A DNA stretch of 64,000 nt from contig JAMXDE010000004.1 in assembly GCA_026770025.1 (NCBI GenBank), forward strand, positions 992,001-1,056,000, in the 5' to 3' direction. A program made the translations under genes and the position numbers. Source of the stretch: Craspedostauros australis (lineage: Eukaryota > Bacillariophyta > Bacillariophyceae > Mastogloiales > Achnanthaceae). The notes beneath the pieces were generated by a model that did no database searches, was not told where the DNA came from, and saw only the letters and a program-made list of their open reading frames with translations. Below, piece by piece: positions 10,817 to 20,924 of this stretch (its first letter is position 1; each line of letters starts with the position of its first letter).

Positions 10817-12355
10817 TTATCCGTTTCGTAACCGGTCGATCATCTTCTCCAGCAGCTCCAGGACTTCGCCTGGGGCGCGCTTGCGCAAGGCGATGTCTAG
10901 CGGATACTCGCCCTTCTGCGTCTTGGCCATGCAGGTCTCGGGCGAACTGGCGACCAGCAATTCGACGATGTCGTACGATGCCAATCCCATGAGCGCCATG
11001 TGGAGGGGTGTGTGGCCGAGCATGTCGGTGAGGCGGCAGACGGCCGTGTCACCCTCGACGAGCAAGACCTTGATGGTCTCGAGGTTGGCGTTCTGGGAGC
11101 AGGCAAAGTGCAGCGGCGTCATGTCGTACTGGCTCGTGGCGTGGACGGCGTCGGGGAAGGTCTTGGTGAGCAGGCCGATGACTTCCGGCGCTGCGCCGTT
11201 CTCGCAGGCGAGGTGCAACGGCGTGTAGCCCTCCTTGTCCTTGATCTGGGCAGCGGTGGGGTACTTCCTGAGAAGGATGGCCATGGTCTTTTCTGGTGCC
11301 TTGAAGAGGGCGCCCATGTGCAGCGGCGTTCGGCCGTAGTAGTTGGTGGCCTCCACGCCCTTGGGGTCCTTCTGGACCAGGTACTCCACGACCTCCGGCT
11401 TGGATTTGTAGGCGCAGGCGTAGTGCATGGGCGTGCCGACCCAGAGATCTGTCTCGCGGATGGCGGCAGGGAAGGCGTCGTAGGCGAGCTCCACGGCGTC
11501 CTTGGAGGCCTCGAGGGCGCACAGCATGCTGAGCGGGTAGATGCGCCCCGAGAAGCCTTCGAATTCGTACTTGTAGTGGCAGGTCTCCGGGTGCTCGATT
11601 ATGAGATCGCACGTGTCGTCGTCATCGTAGCGAGTCTTTTCGTTCCAGGGGTCCAGGTTGAGGAGCTTGTACAGCTTCTTGCAGAGCTTCTTGGTGGCGT
11701 CGTCCGTGATCTCGGCGAAGGACTTGGCGTCCTGGGACGGCGTCGCGGCCTCGTTGGGCTCGAAGAGCTCCACCTTGACTTTGGCAGGCGGGGGAGGCAT
11801 TTTGTAGGCGGGCACAGCAGGAGCGGCGGGTTCTGGAGCCACAGGCTCGGGCTCGGCCGCCTCAGAGGCGGACTCCTCATCCTCCAGATCCGGCTCCGGC
11901 TCGTCGCTGTCCTCGTCGGTGTCGCTGGCCTTGCTCTTCTTCTTCTTGTCCTTCTTCTTCTTGTCTTTCTTCTTCTTCTTGGCGTCGTCGCCGCTGCCGA
12001 GGTCCTCCTCCGACTCGGAGCCGCTGTGCTTCGAGGCCAGCTTCTTGTCCTTCTTCTTCTTCTTCTTTTCGTCCGGCACGTCCACCGCCTCTTCGTCCTC
12101 GTCGGTCGCGGCGCTGATCACGCTGGTGCTCTTCTTTTTCTTCTTCTTGGCCGCCTTGTCGTCCGTGGGCCTCTCCTTCTTGCTCTTCTTCACCTGGGCG
12201 CTGGCCCCCAGGGCGGCGTCATCGTCGGAGTCGCCGTGGGAGCTGCTGCTCTTCTTCTTATCCTTCTTCTTCTTCTTTTCTTCGCCGCCGCTGCCGTCCT
12301 CCGACTTATCCTTCTTCTTGTCCTTCTTCTTCTTCTTTTCCTCGTCCTTGGCCAT
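10817..12355 (-). CDS. Lysine-rich ankyrin-repeat protein
   Basis: 512 residues from ATG at 12355 (MAKDEEKKKKK). The frame stays open upstream, but those codons look like leader. Residues 1-200 are almost pure low complexity: blocks of Lys alternating with Asp/Glu/Ser (KKKKDKKKD repeats). Residues about 210-260 are Pro/Ala/Glu-rich. A globular segment follows, and from about residue 330 to 500 there are five ankyrin repeats, each with the TP-x-H-x-A-C or TPLH core (GTPMHYACAYKSKPEVVEYL, GRTPLHMGALF, GYTPLHLACENG, DMTPLHFACSQNA, GHTPLHMALMG) and a degenerate last one (GEYPLDIALRK). Diatoms carry many such cytosolic or nuclear ankyrin proteins; the basic tract could act in nuclear or nucleolar targeting or in nucleic acid binding. 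The partner is unknown. Single exon. Confidence 0.88.
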   Translation of the reverse strand: MAKDEEKKKKKDKKKDKSEDGSGGEEKKKKKDKKKSSSSHGDSDDDAALGASAQVKKSKKERPTDDKAAKKKKKKSTSVISAATDEDEEAVDVPDEKKKKKKDKKLASKHSGSESEEDLGSGDDAKKKKKDKKKKDKKKKSKASDTDEDSDEPEPDLEDEESASEAAEPEPVAPEPAAPAVPAYKMPPPPAKVKVELFEPNEAATPSQDAKSFAEITDDATKKLCKKLYKLLNLDPWNEKTRYDDDDTCDLIIEHPETCHYKYEFEGFSGRIYPLSMLCALEASKDAVELAYDAFPAAIRETDLWVGTPMHYACAYKSKPEVVEYLVQKDPKGVEATNYYGRTPLHMGALFKAPEKTMAILLRKYPTAAQIKDKEGYTPLHLACENGAAPEVIGLLTKTFPDAVHATSQYDMTPLHFACSQNANLETIKVLLVEGDTAVCRLTDMLGHTPLHMALMGLASYDIVELLVASSPETCMAKTQKGEYPLDIALRKRAPGEVLELLEKMIDRLRNG

Positions 12356-14866
12356 GGTTGCTTGTGTTGTTCTGCGCGCTGTTGTGTTTGCACTATTAAC
12401 ACTAGTTGCACTATTAGCACGAGCAGGGAGAGCTGATGGGAGAGCTAACGGGAGGGGTGATGACAATGGATGATTGTCGGATCCGTCCTTCCGATGGCTT
12501 CTTCTATGGAGTTGGAGCGTGGTTTTATTGGCACAGCATCGACAGCAAAGGGTTCGGCCAGTTTCTGTTGTCGCACCTGTCGTCGTTGTCGTGATTGTTG
12601 TTGCTATGATTGGTGGTGGTGGCAAGGGCAACACAACCAGTCTCTCCCTCTTGCCTCTTGCACCCCATCTCCACACACGCCAAGAAGCACCGTTGCGCCA
12701 CACGGATCATTCTGGGAAAGATCGAACCAAATCGCGAAAATCCTTTGAGATGACTGTGACCACAAGAAGTCATGAGAGTCATGCACACAAAGCTCGTGCC
12801 AACACACGCAACTGGGCCTTTCTCAGCTCTTCAGGCGAACGATTTATGCACGACTCCTTGCGAATGTGGTTGGTCGTGAAATGGAGGCTCCTCTGAGTCC
12901 AACTATTAGTTTCCTCGTGTGGTGACAAGGACGACTGAACTCGGGTTGTGACTGTTTGACAACATCAATTGTATGAACACACTATTGGCTGTCTTCCAGG
13001 AACAAACAAACAAAACAGAAGCTAACAGACAGACATCCAAACATGATTCAAACCCAAAGAGCATCTCCCACAAGAACAGAAGATCAACCAAGATGCCTCC
13101 GCAACACTCGCAATGGATGCATGGCGTCATGAAGCGCTCGCTGTCCAATACGCCAGAGACATGGAGTTGTGGCGAGCGTACTCCATGGTGGTCTCACATC
13201 ACAACGGAAGTTGCCAGACTGTTGGTACATCCAAGATGTTAGAGTACAAGTGCGAGTGCGAGCACATCATGATGGTAAGCAAGGGAAGAGCTGCGCTCGT
13301 GTCGCACATAGATCGGCAACCGATTGGAAAAGCACACCACTTTGCTGTGATGTTCATAAAGTTCCATTTACAAGCAGGCAGGGTGCACGCGGATCACTCT
13401 CATGCAAGTATAATATCTGCTTGTTTGTGGAATGATCTACTCCCACTGACACCTATCATACATATCATGCATGTAATTTGCACGGTGCCTACTCGAACCA
13501 AGCGATCCCTCCATTTCCATTCGATCAGTGATTGCACAATCCAACTCGGCCTGTCAGCTGAGCATCCCTGCGCCACGGATCTTTCTCTTTCTGTGTTTGC
13601 TGTTTGTCTTCCATTACTTGGAGCCGCCACAACAGATACCTGGGCGAGGTTACCCATTCGCATCCGTGGAACCCATGTCCCAGATGGCTGTGACTCGCGG
13701 TTGCTCAGATGTTTGCTCCAATCCTCCAACTTTCTCCTCCCTGTTTGTGGCGTCCTCGCGGTTTCGCATAGCAATGAATGGTGCGTCGCGTGGACACGTG
13801 CTCTGTTGCGAATTCGACAAGAGGGCGCGGCATCGCCGATAATTCCGTCTGTCCGTCCATCACGACACGTTGTTTCGCGGGAAAGAACGCACAACTTTGC
13901 TCGATTTGGGCACAGATGTTTGCAAACGACTCAATCGACCACCATTTACCTCGGCACAGATGTGCGTTCCATTTCTTGTGCACGGACGTTCGCGAATGAT
14001 TGATGAAGTCTGTTCATGTCGCAGTGACCCACGTCGACGCGTTGGCTTCGTCTATTTGTGGCGACAGAGGGGGAAGATGTTCGTGCTTCGCATGGCGATA
14101 GCTGCAGAATAGGGGCGTTCTGGGCATTTAACGCCAAACGGATGCTGTGACCCATCGTTCAATCATCAACGAGCTAAGAGCCACACGCAACGTACGAGCA
14201 GTTAGGGTAGTGCGAACGATGTCGATTTACGTATCAAGAGGAACGCAAGTGACGAACTGCCAGCACGCGCGGCTTCTTCTTGGGTAGAACTGCAATGTGA
14301 GTGTTGCTGACGCTCCTGGTGCATGTTCATCACAGAATCCATGTCCTGTGGTCCCAACGCTGCTGGTACCGCTGCAGGTGTGGCTCCTACTCGTACTCCC
14401 GTGGAGTGTGGAGTAGGCGCACTTCCAAGCAGCGACTCGATTCGTTGGTCCGAGAAACGCGGAAACCGCTGTGCTGGTGGCGACCAACGCGCATCAATCA
14501 CACACGGCAGGCAGACAGCAACCGCGAAATCAAATCTTTGCTCTCCGCAGCGCTCGTACAGCGTAGCCTCGGTTTCTCGTCTCAGCATTCACCGCAGTCA
14601 TCGCAGTCACCGCAGTCACCGATGTACTCTATTCCATTGTTCAATACCATCATAATACACTCTCCATACATACCAATGCTCGTACAAACTCTACGAGCAC
14701 TCTGCGTACGATCAGCAGCCCACCATACAGACAGACCAATCAGGCAGCCAATTGATCGGTCTCATAAAAATCGTATCGATCAGCTCTCAACACAACCACA
14801 GCTCATCAAACCAACCCAAAGCACTCCACAACAAAGCAAGGCAGACAAGGCAGAACCACACGCAAC
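12356..14866. other. Long gene-poor stretch with one doubtful exon
   Basis: 2.5 kb between the divergent ankyrin and heat shock factor genes. The only gene-like spot is 13113-13273: it follows an A/C-rich leader, starts MDAWRHEALAVQYARDMELW and meets a good donor (ATG|GTAAGC) at 13273, but I find no second exon or domain. The TACTCGTACTC motif occurs at 14388. A 9-base unit, CGCAGTCAC or close, is repeated three times near 14591-14620, in the probable leader of the heat shock factor. Confidence 0.4.
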
Positions 14867-16177
14867 ATGAGCGCCTTCCTCCATAACCTCGATCTGAACA
14901 AGATCAAGACCATCCAGCGCAGCAACCAGCACAAGATTCCATATCTCCCATTCCCAATCAAGCTCCACCAGCTCCTCACCGACGTCGAAGAACAAGGTTT
15001 CGAGGACATCATTTCTTGGATGCCTGACAACGAGAACGCATTCCGCGTCCATGATCGAAAGCGGTTTGTGGAACTCGTCATGCCAAGGTACTTCCGCCAG
15101 ACGCACATGCGGTCCTTCACCAGACAGCTGAGGAACTACGGTTTCGTGAGGATGACGCGTGGCAGGGGCAAGAACAGCGCATACCACCATGAGCAATTCT
15201 GCCGCAACGACTTCGAGTCCGCAAAGCGCGTCGGCAACCTCAACTCTCGCCACAATGCCGCCGTCGCATCCGCTGATACATCGCCATCCTCGGCGAAGGC
15301 TGCATCGGCGGTGTCGAAGACTGTCCAGAAACTCAAGAAGATGCCCAAGTTCGCACCTATTAGACAGTCAGCGTGTCCCTTGACGACGCTCAGCGAGAAG
15401 ACGTACAGCGACATGATCGCATCAGCGGTGCTCTCCAACGCGAAGGTCGGCAACAGGAGCGTTCAAGCCGACGACGCTCTTCCATCTTCCGTTGTCCCCA
15501 TCAACTCAATCGTTCAGATCTTCAGCAAGCGGGTGAGCGATGCCTCATCTTCCAGCGTATCCGTTCTTCCTCCTCCAAGCCAGCAGATCGCATCCGATCC
15601 AGAGAACGACGATGCCAGCCAAGCTTGTTCCATGCAAGACTGCACGTCAATGAAAGCGCCGCTGGATGTTGATGGCCTGTCAACGTTAGATGCAACCCAC
15701 ATCGCGCGCAAACAGTCCGCGGTGGCATGTGGCCCTGTGAGACCATCTTGTTACAACAGCGCCACCACGCAAAGAGACGACTTTGAAGGCCAGGGTTACT
15801 TCCCAATCCCATGCGCCACCACGGGCAGCAGCATCGACACATTGTTGAGCCGCCATGAGAGTTTGGCGTTGCCTAATATCTTCCCGTTGGCTGGTACCGA
15901 ACAGGATATCGAGGCCGGAAAAGAAGAGCGTCGACCAAGCTTGGTGTCACTAGAAGGGTGGGATGAAGTTATTGATACTGTGAAGGAGCCCGCCTGGGAT
16001 GGTGATACCAACGGTAATTCCAATGGCGATGGTGACGATGACATGGATATCCAGAAAGGACCATTCTTGCTGGATGATGCCTTGCCGGTGCCAGTAAGCA
16101 CTTGCTCGTACAGCGACACTCAGGCTGTGCCGATGCACCAGCTTAGCTCGGTACCTTCCTGCATCGTGGAGTTGTAG
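14867..16177 (+). CDS. Heat shock transcription factor (HSF-type DNA-binding domain)
   Basis: 436 residues, one exon, ATG at 14867. The HSF winged-helix domain spans about residues 26-125: YLPFPIKLHQLLTDVEEQG, II-x-WMPDNENAFRVHDRKRFVE, the recognition helix MRSFTRQLRNYGFVRM, and the wing ending in YHHEQFCR. The opening FP-x-KLH and the RQLRNYGF recognition helix are typical of the greatly expanded diatom HSF family. HSF monomers bind nGAAn repeats as trimers. I do not see a clear hydrophobic heptad repeat, so trimerisation by the usual HR-A/B region is doubtful. The C-terminal two thirds are low in order, with an acidic stretch (NGDGDDDMDIQ) that could activate transcription. Stress-responsive or developmental roles cannot be told apart here. 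The segmental duplication begins only 29 bases after its stop codon. Confidence 0.9.
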   Translation: MSAFLHNLDLNKIKTIQRSNQHKIPYLPFPIKLHQLLTDVEEQGFEDIISWMPDNENAFRVHDRKRFVELVMPRYFRQTHMRSFTRQLRNYGFVRMTRGRGKNSAYHHEQFCRNDFESAKRVGNLNSRHNAAVASADTSPSSAKAASAVSKTVQKLKKMPKFAPIRQSACPLTTLSEKTYSDMIASAVLSNAKVGNRSVQADDALPSSVVPINSIVQIFSKRVSDASSSSVSVLPPPSQQIASDPENDDASQACSMQDCTSMKAPLDVDGLSTLDATHIARKQSAVACGPVRPSCYNSATTQRDDFEGQGYFPIPCATTGSSIDTLLSRHESLALPNIFPLAGTEQDIEAGKEERRPSLVSLEGWDEVIDTVKEPAWDGDTNGNSNGDGDDDMDIQKGPFLLDDALPVPVSTCSYSDTQAVPMHQLSSVPSCIVEL

Positions 16178-17196
16178 AATGCTCTTGGACCAATATGTAT
16201 TTTGTTATACATTATTAATAGTACTCTTAGGATGCATCATTCCAGATCCGAACTCGCATCTGCTCGTACTTGTGGCCATCAGCAAGAATGCTCTTCTCTC
16301 TGGAGGAGTATGGAGACCACGCTTCAATGATATGGTATTCTGCATGGTATGATACGAGCTTCAGTACCGCTCTGCTCTAGTCATATGGCATCGGAGAGAG
16401 TATCTTCGTATCACCAGATGAATGCCAACATGTGGCTTTAGCGTCATATAGTAGGTATCCAGTTACCGGCGTGAATCGCAGCCGTTCTTGCCGTGTACTT
16501 AGACTGCCAGCCTTCTCAGGCAACTCCGGTTGCGGAAGTAACCAAGTGAGAGAATACATGTTGATGTGTTGCTGTCTATTGATGCCATCGTCCTATTCTT
16601 GGAAGTGGCTGATTGATGATGAAGGGAAGAGCCCTGGTGGCAGATATCATAGCTGATCTGAACCGGGCAGCATCGTCTGTCGATTTGGGAAAAAGTTGGA
16701 AGTTGCAGAAACTGGAAGTGACAAAGACTCGAAGATGCTCATGGCATGGACGCGCATGCAGGGATGGGTTGCTGCATTCTAGCACAATTGGGATGGTAGG
16801 GTTGGCGAATCCCACATGGCGAATTGTGAAAAGCAACACAAGGTTTCGGATGCATACATCTCGGACACACTATTGCAGACATTCTCAGAGCGATCCGTTT
16901 GCTGGTGCCGCAACTATTACACGCTGGAGTATGTTGGTCCATGCTAATGGTGAGACGGCTTCTTGTCCTGTGTTGTTGCAGAGTATTCATTTGCTAATTT
17001 AGCTTTACTTTGCGTACAATTCGTTGTCACGTTGCTGTTACATAAAATCTGGTCCCCCAAAAGTGTCTCCATCGTGGGAGATAGGGGAACAGGGGTGATC
17101 GATCTGTCCTGTGGCTGTTTGGCTGTCGTGGTAGACGACCTGCCTGATGCACTGCAGATGATGATGAGGCTGATGATGGCGTTCAGCGCAAAGCGC
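16178..17196. other. Spacer between HSF and SIT-A
   Basis: Convergent 3' flanks. No gene is convincing. A 60-codon minus-strand frame at 16377-16559 is identical to one at 28251-28433 in copy B, but the surrounding DNA is equally conserved, so this says nothing about coding. Confidence 0.5.
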
Positions 17197-18843
17197 TTAC
17201 TTCTGCACACCCATCTCTTCATCGCTCTCGCCAACGCTGTCGTTCTCAGCCTGGTTCAGCTTGTCCATGGCAGCAGTCTCCATGCGAAGGGCAGACTCGA
17301 AGACGGCGGCATCCTCCTCGTTGCTGCAGGCGTTGATCTCCTCGCGAAGTCCCTTGATGTTAGACAGGATGCGCTCGCGACGGACGGAGTAAGACTCGTT
17401 CTGTGTGGCCAAGGCCTTCTGGAGCTCGAGGTACTCGCGTGGGACGGCGGTGGAACCGGCCTCACCGACAAGCACGTTGGTTCCCAAGTGCATGTTGCGG
17501 TTGCTCTGGTGGTCTGGCTTCATGCCGGCTGCGCGCTCCTCTGGGGTACCGATGTACACCTCATCGAGCTGGAAGCCAGAGACGGCCTTGTGGATGGAGG
17601 CAAGGACCCAGGCTCCGGAGCAGATACCGGTGGCTTCCAACAACAGACAGAACTGGAGGAAGATGTAGACGATTGGGTTGGAGAGGAAGGCGATTGGGAA
17701 GACGGATGCAACCAGCTGCCATGTGATGGAGGCGATGATGGTGGTGATCAGGGCTCCGAGAAGTCCGGTGTTGAAGAATTCCTGGGTGCTGTCGGAGACT
17801 CCGAAGATGTTCTCGCCGGTTCCGACCTCGACATCGAGGGTGGTGACACGGGCGATGATGAAGAAGCACATGGTCACGCAGATCTGACGCCCGATCATGA
17901 ATCCTGGAAGGTTGCGTCCGTCACCGCGGAAGAGGAGCTCGCAGGTCTTGCGGGCCATTGGGTGGTCTCCACGGTCCTCCTTTGGAAGCTTGGCGACGGC
18001 GAAGAAGGCGATCTGCATACCCTCGAGCATACCGACGATGGACATGAAGAGGAAGAAGAGGATGACGGCGACTCCGTTTGGCACTCCGGCCCACATGGTG
18101 GTCTTTCCATCGAACAGGGCGACGAGGGTGACGGCCATGGCGTAGCACAGGATGGCGAGAGAGATGAGGATGCGGCCCCAGTAGAAGAGGTTCTGGGCAC
18201 CGTCGCGTGGTGGTTCCTTAGACTCAGTTTCCTTGCCTGAGGCCCAGACGAAGAACATCTGGACGAGGTAGCACGAATGCAGAAGTCCGGAGAACTCGAT
18301 GGCGAGGGCGACGTAGAGGGTGAAGACGGCGAAGAAGTTGTTGATGTAGTCAAGCATGCAGAGGGAGGCGTTGACTTGGGAGTTGAGCTGTCCGGCTTGG
18401 GCAGTCATGAGGATCATGGCGGCTCCGGATCCAAGGAAGATCTGGATGATGATGTCTGGGAGTCCGAAGACCTCGGCATCGGCGAGCGGGGCACCGCACT
18501 GGTTGATGGTGAAGACCATGAGGAGGACCATGAACTGACGTCCCATGAGGTAGCGGTCGAGGTTGTCACCCTTGTGGGCGAGGGAGGTGCACTGGTGAGC
18601 GGTTGGGTGGGATTCGACGTAGAGGTCACGGTCGACTGGTGGGAGACCGACGAGGGAACCCTGTCCTCCCTCAACCATGTTGAGCCAGACAAGGGCCGTG
18701 ATCATGACGATCAGGGCAACGGCTGGGTGGACCTCGGACGAGACCTTGGTCTGCTCATTGAAGATGAGTCCGCAGACGATGGTGATCGAGAAGATGAGGA
18801 GTCCGGTGGAGTACACCGACTTGACGAGCTGAACAGGATCCAT
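17197..18843 (-). CDS. SIT: Silicic acid transporter, SIT-A
   Basis: 548 residues from ATG at 18843, one exon. SITs import Si(OH)4, with Na+ in marine species, across the plasma membrane and supply silica deposition. About ten hydrophobic segments can be seen. The two family signatures are present in both halves: EGGQ at 58-61 with GRQ at 101-103, and EGMQ at 274-277 with GRQ at 318-320, which reflects the internal 5+5 repeat of the family. Other family blocks are SQVNASLCMLDYINNFFA and EFSGLLHSCYLVQ. The C-terminal about 80 residues (after 465) are charged and helical, as in the coiled-coil tail of known SITs, ending DEEMGVQK. It differs from SIT-B only at residues 206 (Thr here, Ile there) and 513 (Ala here, Ser there). 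The frame continues open upstream of 18843, but that part is an untranslated leader by its composition. Confidence 0.95.
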   Translation of the reverse strand: MDPVQLVKSVYSTGLLIFSITIVCGLIFNEQTKVSSEVHPAVALIVMITALVWLNMVEGGQGSLVGLPPVDRDLYVESHPTAHQCTSLAHKGDNLDRYLMGRQFMVLLMVFTINQCGAPLADAEVFGLPDIIIQIFLGSGAAMILMTAQAGQLNSQVNASLCMLDYINNFFAVFTLYVALAIEFSGLLHSCYLVQMFFVWASGKETESKEPPRDGAQNLFYWGRILISLAILCYAMAVTLVALFDGKTTMWAGVPNGVAVILFFLFMSIVGMLEGMQIAFFAVAKLPKEDRGDHPMARKTCELLFRGDGRNLPGFMIGRQICVTMCFFIIARVTTLDVEVGTGENIFGVSDSTQEFFNTGLLGALITTIIASITWQLVASVFPIAFLSNPIVYIFLQFCLLLEATGICSGAWVLASIHKAVSGFQLDEVYIGTPEERAAGMKPDHQSNRNMHLGTNVLVGEAGSTAVPREYLELQKALATQNESYSVRRERILSNIKGLREEINACSNEEDAAVFESALRMETAAMDKLNQAENDSVGESDEEMGVQK

Positions 18844-20924
18844 CTTGTTTGTTTGTTCGTTGTTGCTGCTGCTGTTGTGTTGATACCCTGGTTGTTGCTG
18901 TGATTGAGCGTTGCAGAGATTGCAAGATTGTGAGATTGTGAGATGAATGAGGAGTGAAGAGTGGAAGTCGATTTGAGTTGACGATCTTTGTTGGTGTTTG
19001 TGTGTTGTTTGTGTGTTGTGTGTGTGGCGTTTGCGTTGTGGTAGTCCGTTATTGACACCGTCGATACCGTTGACACTGTTGACACGGTTGATGCTGGTGT
19101 TGGAGTTGTGGATGTTCTCGTTGCGGTGGAGTGGAGATGGTGTGGATACCCCACTCCACACTTCTCCAATGTTCCTATTTCTCGGACTACAGCAGAGAAG
19201 ATACTCACCTTTACCTTCGGCGCAACTCGCCTTCACCCATGGTCTGACAGAAAACAAACATGAAACATGAGAGATGAAGCATCAGCGATGGTTTGGCTCC
19301 GCATCTTTGATTTTGGTGGGTTGCGGACTGTCATTGTTGCTGCCACTGTTCTGCCTTTTGATGATCGTCTTCACCTTTGTGACGGAATTTGTGAGTACGG
19401 TTGACTTTGGCGACAGCGTGTCATGCTTTCCAAGATTGACCGGTATGTCGTGCGACATCGTGTCTGACCTAAATGATCGTTGGAGCCAAGATCCCACTAC
19501 TGGGTCGATGTGGTCGAATGAACGTGCACGCTCGTTTGTGGGATCGGTCCTGCTCGGTGTCACGTTTTGAGAGAGCGGAGTGATGCCAATCACAACGGAT
19601 CATCCGCATTGGTTGTTGTGAGAAAGATGTGTTGTCAGCCAAACGGTGATTGTCACGTGTGCGTGCATGCGCGCACTTGCCTTTCGCGCACTGGGGTATG
19701 CATGTGTAACAGTAGCGAGTCGCTGTTGGGCGATGAGTTGTTTGTCCGTTTGTCAGTCTGTCCTTTCTTGTGTTTGTGGTTTGTGTTGTTCCAGATGTGA
19801 CCGTGTAAGTTGGTAGCCAGTTGATCAAATGTGACTGTTGATGAGATGTGGCCGTGGATTGACATGGGCCGTTGATGGAACACGAACAACAACAACAATC
19901 AAACTCAGCAATCGATGGGCAGAATGTGATGGACCAACTCACAGCCGAATAGAGCAATGGAAGAATCAATCGGGCGCTCCCTATGAGATGGCCTCGAAAG
20001 ACATGGTGTTTTCCTTACGATGGTGACTCCCGGTATTGCGGATCACCTCTTCCATCCATTCATCTTGACGCAACAGGTGTTTTGCTGGTGATGTTTGCAT
20101 CTGTCTCAACATATGCTTCTGCCGATCGTCTGCGTCGGGGACAGCACAACCTTGTCGTAGGCGCTGTGATACGACGCCGGAGTTAAAAGAGTCACTGTAT
20201 TGCTTTGCTCGTTCGGATGCTCCGGAGGCGTTCCGACCCCAATTCCGTGATGCGATGCGATGCGATGCTGCTACCAAGTGCATGGACTTGCCAATCCCGA
20301 GAACGCGTAGCTGTTGGTCAATAGCGGAAACAAGAGCGAGGCATACATGCGTGGAACAAGAAGGCAAAGGCGATAACCCGATGCTCCCATCGTCATTCGC
20401 ACAAGGGCAGCGACAGACATCCGCTCACAGCTGTAAAACGACGACGTAGAGCGCGAGATCGTTTGAGCAACGTGTGCAACACGTGAACCGAAACACTGAA
20501 ATGTTGCGACTCTGGCATCGTTTTCGCACCCCGTGCGATGCGTGATGCATGATGCGGTCAGCATCTTGCGACGCCACAGTGATGGATGATCAAAGCGTAT
20601 GAAGCCGAAAGAGGATCGTCGTTTCGAAGTCGCGGCGGGAGCATGAGCACAAGCCTGGCGGCGCAGCGCTGGTGATGGTTTCGCCTTTTGGTTGCGGCGT
20701 GCGATTTTGTGACGACAACAAGTTGTGAATACAACCGTTATAAAACGTTATATTCAAATTATGGAATATCATCAATCGCGGTTTTTGTCTCTCGCTCTTC
20801 TTCCGCCCACCTCTTCAGTCTCTTCTTTCTTGACGGTATGTAGGGCACCATCCTAATTCTACAATTCTACATTTTCGAGTATGATGCTATACCGTATTAT
20901 AAATCAGTGCCTTTTATTCATGCT
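18844..20924. other. SIT-A upstream region and 3' flank of ATPase-A
   Basis: Holds the leader and promoter of SIT-A. From about 18911 to 19466 I find no difference by eye from copy B (36852-37407), a higher conservation than in the coding region. A splice-donor-like AAAG|GTGAGT lies on the minus strand near 19218, so a 5'-untranslated intron is possible. A 98-codon plus-strand frame at 19274-19570 starts with a hydrophobic stretch, but the changes between copies are mostly replacements, so it is probably not coding. The rest shows no gene. Confidence 0.6.
19126..19159. promoter_or_regulatory. 9-bp stem-loop in SIT-A leader
   Basis: Perfect arms GTGGAGTGG (19126-19134) and CCACTCCAC (19151-19159) enclose 16 bases. 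The same structure is present in copy B. It lies about 290-315 bases upstream of the ATG, within the probable transcribed leader. A role in mRNA control is inference only. Confidence 0.45.

Noticed and set aside
11000-12436. 478-codon plus-strand frame across the ankyrin gene
   Set aside because: Antisense shadow made of Leu/Val runs opposite the Lys-rich tract.
16377-16559. 60-codon minus-strand frame identical in both duplicated copies
   Set aside because: The surrounding non-coding DNA is equally conserved, so identity gives no support for coding.
19274-19570. 98-codon plus-strand frame with a hydrophobic start, also at 37215-37511
   Set aside because: Differences between the two copies are mostly replacements, unlike the adjacent SIT genes, so coding is unlikely.
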